Shown here in pieces: positions 60,361 to 64,000 of a stretch of DNA of 64,000 nt; the first letter of the stretch is position 1, and each line of letters begins with the position of its first letter. The notes under the pieces are model-generated. The model did no database searches. It was not told the DNA's origin and worked only from the letters and a program-made list of their open reading frames with translations. This DNA comes from JALORV01 sp963712485 (GTDB lineage Bacteria > Pseudomonadota > Gammaproteobacteria > Burkholderiales > Burkholderiaceae_F), in assembly GCA_963712485.1 (NCBI GenBank), contig CAVQID010000011.1, positions 1-64,000 on the forward strand, in the 5' to 3' direction. A program made the translations under genes and the position numbers.

Positions 60361-62357
60361 GCGGGCCGAAGATGGCGGCCGATGAAGCTCAGCACCGTCT
60401 CGTACCAGGCGACGATATTCCGCGGCTTGAGAATCCAATGGTTCTCGTCCGGAAACACCAGCAGTTCGCTCGGCACACGGTGATACTGAAGCGCCTCGAA
60501 CAGGTTGAGGCCCTCGCTGATCGGACAGCGGTAATCGAGCTCGCCATGGATGATGAGTGCCGGTGTCTTCCACTGCTTGATGTGCTTTATCGGCGCGTAA
60601 CGGTCGAAGGCGGCCTGGTCCGCGTAGGGATCCTCACCGCCCATTTCCAGATACCACCAGGCCGGATGGTCGGTCGTTCCAGTGAACTGCGCCATCGTCG
60701 TCACGCAGGCGTGCGTGATCAGGCACTTGAAACGACGCGTCTGCGTGCCGATCCAGTTGGTCATGTACCCGCCGAAGCTGCCACCCATCGCCATGACGCG
60801 CGTCCCATCGACGTCAGGCCGCTGCTCGACCGCATCGGTGACTGCCATCAGGTCTTCGTAACACTGCTTGCCCCAGACATTGCCCCAGATGCCCTGGATG
60901 AAGGCCTGGCCGAAACCGGTCGAGCCGCGTGGGTTGGGTTGTACGACCGCGTAGCCGGCGGCCACCGCGAGCAGAGGATTCCAGCGCCAGTGCCAGGCGT
61001 CTGCCGACATGCCGATCGGTCCCCCATGGATCCACAACAGCGTCGGCAGCTTGCCGTTCGGTTTTGCCGGCCGCGTGACGAAATACTGAATGGCCGTGCC
61101 ATCGGTCGACGTGGCGCTGCAGTCTTCGACCTCGACCCAATCCGGGAACGAGAGTCCGGAGAGCCTGGCCAGCGTCTGTGGCGGTGAATCCGGCGCGCTT
61201 TCAACGGCGAAGGCTTCGGGCGGCTCGCGGAAGGTCGAACGGATGCCGACGATGCGCCCATCGCGGAGCACATGAAGGTCGCTGTGCGCGCCGCTGCTGC
61301 GGGCTGCCGTGATGCGCTCGACGCGGTCGTGCGCGACGTCAAGCGCAAAAACCGGCACGTGGCCGGCGAGATCCGCGGTAAAGACGATCTGCTTGCCGTC
61401 TGCGGTCCAGTCACCGGGGTGCGGCCAGCCTTCGAAGGACTTTCCGACCTCGCGCAGAGCGCCGCTGGCGAGATCGATCAGCGCCATCCGCGGCCGCACG
61501 ACCTGCGTTGCCGAACGGGTCGAGCGCACGACCGCCAATGTCCTGCCATCCGGCGCAAACAGCGGCACCTCGTTGCTGGTGTTGGCAGCTGCGCCAAGGA
61601 TGCGCGCCGCGGCCGTCGCGACATCGATCAGCCGAATCGCGGTGTCGAGCTCGCGATCCTCGCCGACGGATTGCCAGGTAACGGCGACCTGCCTGCCGTC
61701 CGCCGAGATGTCGAGCGCCGGTTCGATCGACATCTCGCGCCGCGCCGCCGGTGTCAGGTCGACGCGCAGCGTACCGTCGGCCGAGTACGCAATGAGGTGC
61801 GTATCGGCCATGTTGTCATTCTGATGAAGCCAATGGTCCCAGTGGCGGACCGGTTGAACCTTGAAATGACGGGCGCTGGTGTGCTTCTTGCGTCGATCGG
61901 CGGCGGTTTCGCGCTGCTTGTCGTGCTCGACGTCGTGCAGGACGGGCGCCAGCAGCGCAAGCACGGGCGCGCGCCGCGCAAAACGGAACGTCTCGACACC
62001 GAGCGGTTCATCGGTCAATTGCTGCGGCTCGCCACCGTCCGCCGGAAGAATCCAGACCTGCATGCGCTTGTCGGCATCTTCGTCGGGCTTGACTTCAGTC
62101 GGCTGGCGGTTGGACAGGAAGCCGAGCGCGCCATCGTTGCGAAAGCAGGGGGCCGCGTCCTTGCTGTCGCCGCGCGTCAGTTGCGTCGGTGTGCTGCCAT
62201 CGGTCGGCACCTTCCAGAGGTCCGACACGTACTTGACGCCTTCACGATCCAGGCGCTGCACGGCCACGGCGACCCAGCTGCCATCGGGCGCCGGCGCGAT
62301 CGATGAGACGCGCTTCAGCGCGATGTGCTGCTCAACGGTGTAGGGATTGGCGGTCAT
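60357..62357 (-). CDS. S9-family prolyl oligopeptidase-like peptidase
   Basis: This 666-aa serine peptidase or esterase of the acylaminoacyl-peptidase (S9C) type has no signal peptide, so it is probably cytoplasmic. An N-terminal beta-propeller of about 400 residues has repeats such as APAPDGSWVAVAV and FAPDGRTLAVVRS. The C-terminal alpha/beta-hydrolase domain has triad Ser527 in GGSFGGY, Asp608 in GELDYRCP and His640 in PDENHWI. It hydrolyses short peptides. The gene is coupled to hemF by ATGA overlap and interrupts the usual purD-hemF neighbourhood. It has 140 bases upstream to purD. Confidence 0.92.
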   Translation of the reverse strand: MTANPYTVEQHIALKRVSSIAPAPDGSWVAVAVQRLDREGVKYVSDLWKVPTDGSTPTQLTRGDSKDAAPCFRNDGALGFLSNRQPTEVKPDEDADKRMQVWILPADGGEPQQLTDEPLGVETFRFARRAPVLALLAPVLHDVEHDKQRETAADRRKKHTSARHFKVQPVRHWDHWLHQNDNMADTHLIAYSADGTLRVDLTPAARREMSIEPALDISADGRQVAVTWQSVGEDRELDTAIRLIDVATAAARILGAAANTSNEVPLFAPDGRTLAVVRSTRSATQVVRPRMALIDLASGALREVGKSFEGWPHPGDWTADGKQIVFTADLAGHVPVFALDVAHDRVERITAARSSGAHSDLHVLRDGRIVGIRSTFREPPEAFAVESAPDSPPQTLARLSGLSFPDWVEVEDCSATSTDGTAIQYFVTRPAKPNGKLPTLLWIHGGPIGMSADAWHWRWNPLLAVAAGYAVVQPNPRGSTGFGQAFIQGIWGNVWGKQCYEDLMAVTDAVEQRPDVDGTRVMAMGGSFGGYMTNWIGTQTRRFKCLITHACVTTMAQFTGTTDHPAWWYLEMGGEDPYADQAAFDRYAPIKHIKQWKTPALIIHGELDYRCPISEGLNLFEALQYHRVPSELLVFPDENHWILKPRNIVAWYETVLSFIGRHLRPA

Positions 62358-62497
62358 TATTGGTTGTCGTCAGATGTCGTTGCGCGGCGCTACTGTTCTG
62401 GTGCCCCGGCGAGGGTCGAGCATTGTGGCCGAAAGCATCGGCGGTCGCATCCCATCCCTCCGGCCGGTCGGCAAGCGGCGCGAAAGCCAGGGCGGCG

Positions 62498-63775
62498 CTA
62501 GAGCGTGCGCGGCTTCAGCGCGCGGTGGCCAATGTCGCGCCGGTACTGCATGCCGTCGAATTGCACCTGCTCGACCGCGTCATAGGCAAGCTTCTGCGCG
62601 GCGCGCACGGTGTCGCCGAGCGCCGTTACGCAAAGTGCGCGCCCGCCGCTGGTCACGAGGGTGTCGTCGCTCAGGCTCGTTCCCGCATGAAACGTCACGC
62701 AGTCGTCGCGGTCCTCGGGCAGGCGCGTGATCGCATCGCCCCGGCGCGGCGCGTCGGGGTAGCCGGCCGCCACAACGACGACGCCGAGCGCGGTGCGCCG
62801 GTCCCATTCGGCCTCGACCTGGTCGAGTCGCCCGTCGATCGCAGCCTCGAGCAGTGTCACGAAGTCGGTCTTCAGGCGCATCATGATCGGCTGGGTCTCG
62901 GGGTCGCCCATGCGGCAATTGAATTCCAACGTGCGCGCGGTGCCCTGGCTGTCGATCATCAGCCCGGCGTACAGAAACCCGGTGTAGGGAATGCCATCAG
63001 CCGCCATGCCATGGATCGTCGGCAGGATGATCTCGCGCATCACACGCGCGTGGATTGTCGGCGTCACGATCGGCGCCGGAGAGTAGGCGCCCATGCCACC
63101 GGTGTTCGGCCCGAGGTCACCATCGAGCAACCGCTTGTGATCCTGGCTCGTGGCCAGCGCGAGGACGTTGCGACCGTCGCTCATCACGATGAAGCTGGCT
63201 TCCTCGCCGGCCAGGAAGTCTTCGACGACGACGCGTGCGCCGCTCGCGCCGAGCGTATTGCCGACCAGCATCGACTCGATCGCCGCTTCGGCTTCGGCGA
63301 TCGTGGCGGCCACCACGACGCCCTTGCCGGCCGCCAGGCCATCCGCCTTGACAACGATCGGCGCGCCGCGCTGCCTGACATACGCACGCGCCTCGGCGAC
63401 GTCGGTAAACGTCCGGTATTCCGCTGTCGGAATGCCGTGGCGCTGCATGAACGCCTTGGCGAAGTCCTTCGAACTTTCGAGCTGGGCCGCAGCGCGTGTC
63501 GGGCCGAACACCCGCAGTCCGCGCGCGCGAAAGACGTCGACGATGCCGCCCGCCAGCGGGGCTTCTGGCCCGACGACCGTCAGCCCGATGTCTTCCGCCT
63601 TGACGAAGTCGGCGAGCGCTTCGTGATTGTCATGCGCGACGTTCTTCAGGTGCCGGTCCCGCGCGGTGCCGCCGTTTCCCGGTGCGACGTAGACACGCTG
63701 CAGTCGGGGCGACTGCGACAGCCTCCACGCCAGCGCGTGTTCGCGTCCTCCTCCACCAACGACCAGGACCTTCAT
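62498..63775 (-). CDS. purD: Phosphoribosylamine-glycine ligase
   Basis: This 425-aa ATP-grasp enzyme makes glycinamide ribonucleotide in purine synthesis. The N-terminal LVVGGGGREHALAWRLSQS, the ATP-grasp loop PIVVKADGLAAGKGVVV, the GDLGPNTGGMGAYSPAP segment and RMGDPETQPIMMRLKTD are diagnostic of PurD. The length is normal. It begins 16 bases after the yebC stop on the same strand, consistent with the conserved yebC-purD pair of Burkholderiales. Confidence 0.97.
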   Translation of the reverse strand: MKVLVVGGGGREHALAWRLSQSPRLQRVYVAPGNGGTARDRHLKNVAHDNHEALADFVKAEDIGLTVVGPEAPLAGGIVDVFRARGLRVFGPTRAAAQLESSKDFAKAFMQRHGIPTAEYRTFTDVAEARAYVRQRGAPIVVKADGLAAGKGVVVAATIAEAEAAIESMLVGNTLGASGARVVVEDFLAGEEASFIVMSDGRNVLALATSQDHKRLLDGDLGPNTGGMGAYSPAPIVTPTIHARVMREIILPTIHGMAADGIPYTGFLYAGLMIDSQGTARTLEFNCRMGDPETQPIMMRLKTDFVTLLEAAIDGRLDQVEAEWDRRTALGVVVVAAGYPDAPRRGDAITRLPEDRDDCVTFHAGTSLSDDTLVTSGGRALCVTALGDTVRAAQKLAYDAVEQVQFDGMQYRRDIGHRALKPRTL

Positions 63776-63791
63776 CGCGCGAGTCCCGTGC

Positions 63792-64000
63792 CTAGTCCTC
63801 GAGCGCGGCGGTCGTGTAGACCTGCTGCACGTCGTCGAGGTCGTCGAGCGCGTCGATGAGCCGCTGCATCTTTTCGGCGTCGCCGCCGGTGAGCACGGTC
63901 TCCGCGAGCGGCTTCATCGTCACTTCGGCGAGCTCCGGCTTGAGGCCGGCTTTATCCAGCGATTCACGTACCGCTTCGAAATCGTTAGGCGCGGTGATGA
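63792..64000 (-). CDS. YebC/PmpR family protein, C-terminal part (cut by window edge)
   Basis: This is the last 68 codons of a gene that begins to the right of the window. The sequence ITAPNDFEAVRESLDKAG, ELAEVTMKPLAETVLTG and the ending MQRLIDALDDLDDVQQVYT are the family's C-terminal domain. YebC-type proteins are DNA-binding regulators, some acting as translation factors that relieve ribosome stalling at polyproline. The TAG stop is at 63792-63794. It forms the first visible gene of the yebC-purD pair. Confidence 0.9.
   Translation of the reverse strand, partial: ITAPNDFEAVRESLDKAGLKPELAEVTMKPLAETVLTGGDAEKMQRLIDALDDLDDVQQVYTTAALED

Overview
The window is a high-GC chromosomal segment, almost certainly from a betaproteobacterium of the order Burkholderiales. 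The basis is the run yebC, purD, hemF, nadD, rsfS, rlmH, maf, rng at the right end (an order I know from that group), the dnaE plus LPS-core/msbA neighbourhood, a Bug-type tripartite tricarboxylate transporter binding protein, and uniform strong GC bias at third codon positions. No tRNA, rRNA, CRISPR array, transposase or phage gene was seen.

Layout. 1-8 kb: an amidohydrolase end, a SixA-like phosphatase, PhhB, a VOC protein, an FmdB zinc ribbon, an MFS exporter, then a coupled coxD-coxE-coxG cluster with a carboxymuconolactone-decarboxylase-like gene. 8-15 kb: a frameshifted P-loop kinase, a CBS protein divergent from a cytochrome P450, a DUF4188 protein, SodC, a tannase-family lipoprotein and a gene-poor stretch. 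15-24 kb: an arylsulfatase, a coupled DUF2092/proline-rich secreted pair, a FixL/FixJ-like operon with an extra receiver, a DUF4239 membrane protein and a hotdog thioesterase. 24-29 kb: a membrane FeS oxidoreductase, and a lipoprotein coupled to a secreted ankyrin protein with an unrecognised N-terminal domain.

29-36 kb is the most distinctive part: a seven-gene minus-strand operon encoding a dedicated type II fatty-acid/polyketide-like pathway. It has a FabL-like enoyl reductase, FabG, a long ACP, a tandem-hotdog dehydratase, a ketosynthase with its Cys, a second ketosynthase with Ser in place of Cys, and a fusion of an AcpS-type phosphopantetheinyl transferase to an LpxL/HtrB-like acyltransferase. 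It looks self-sufficient for building an acyl chain on its own carrier and transferring it to a lipid; the product is unknown.

36-45 kb: an EamA transporter, the Bug protein, a D-threonine-aldolase-like enzyme, dcd, a DUF4124 protein, dnaE with a perfect DnaA box upstream, and a membrane-anchored TIR protein. 45-55 kb: an MFS gene and an LPS assembly block (two GT2, msbA, an AhpD-like gene, GT25, an O-antigen ligase, two GT9). 55-64 kb: rng, a nested inverted-repeat element, then the housekeeping run with an S9 peptidase inserted between purD and hemF.

Five genes (P-loop kinase, second ketosynthase, Bug protein, msbA, second GT9) carry one net indel each while both halves stay well conserved. 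Because msbA is normally essential, residual assembly indels are the simplest explanation for at least some of these.
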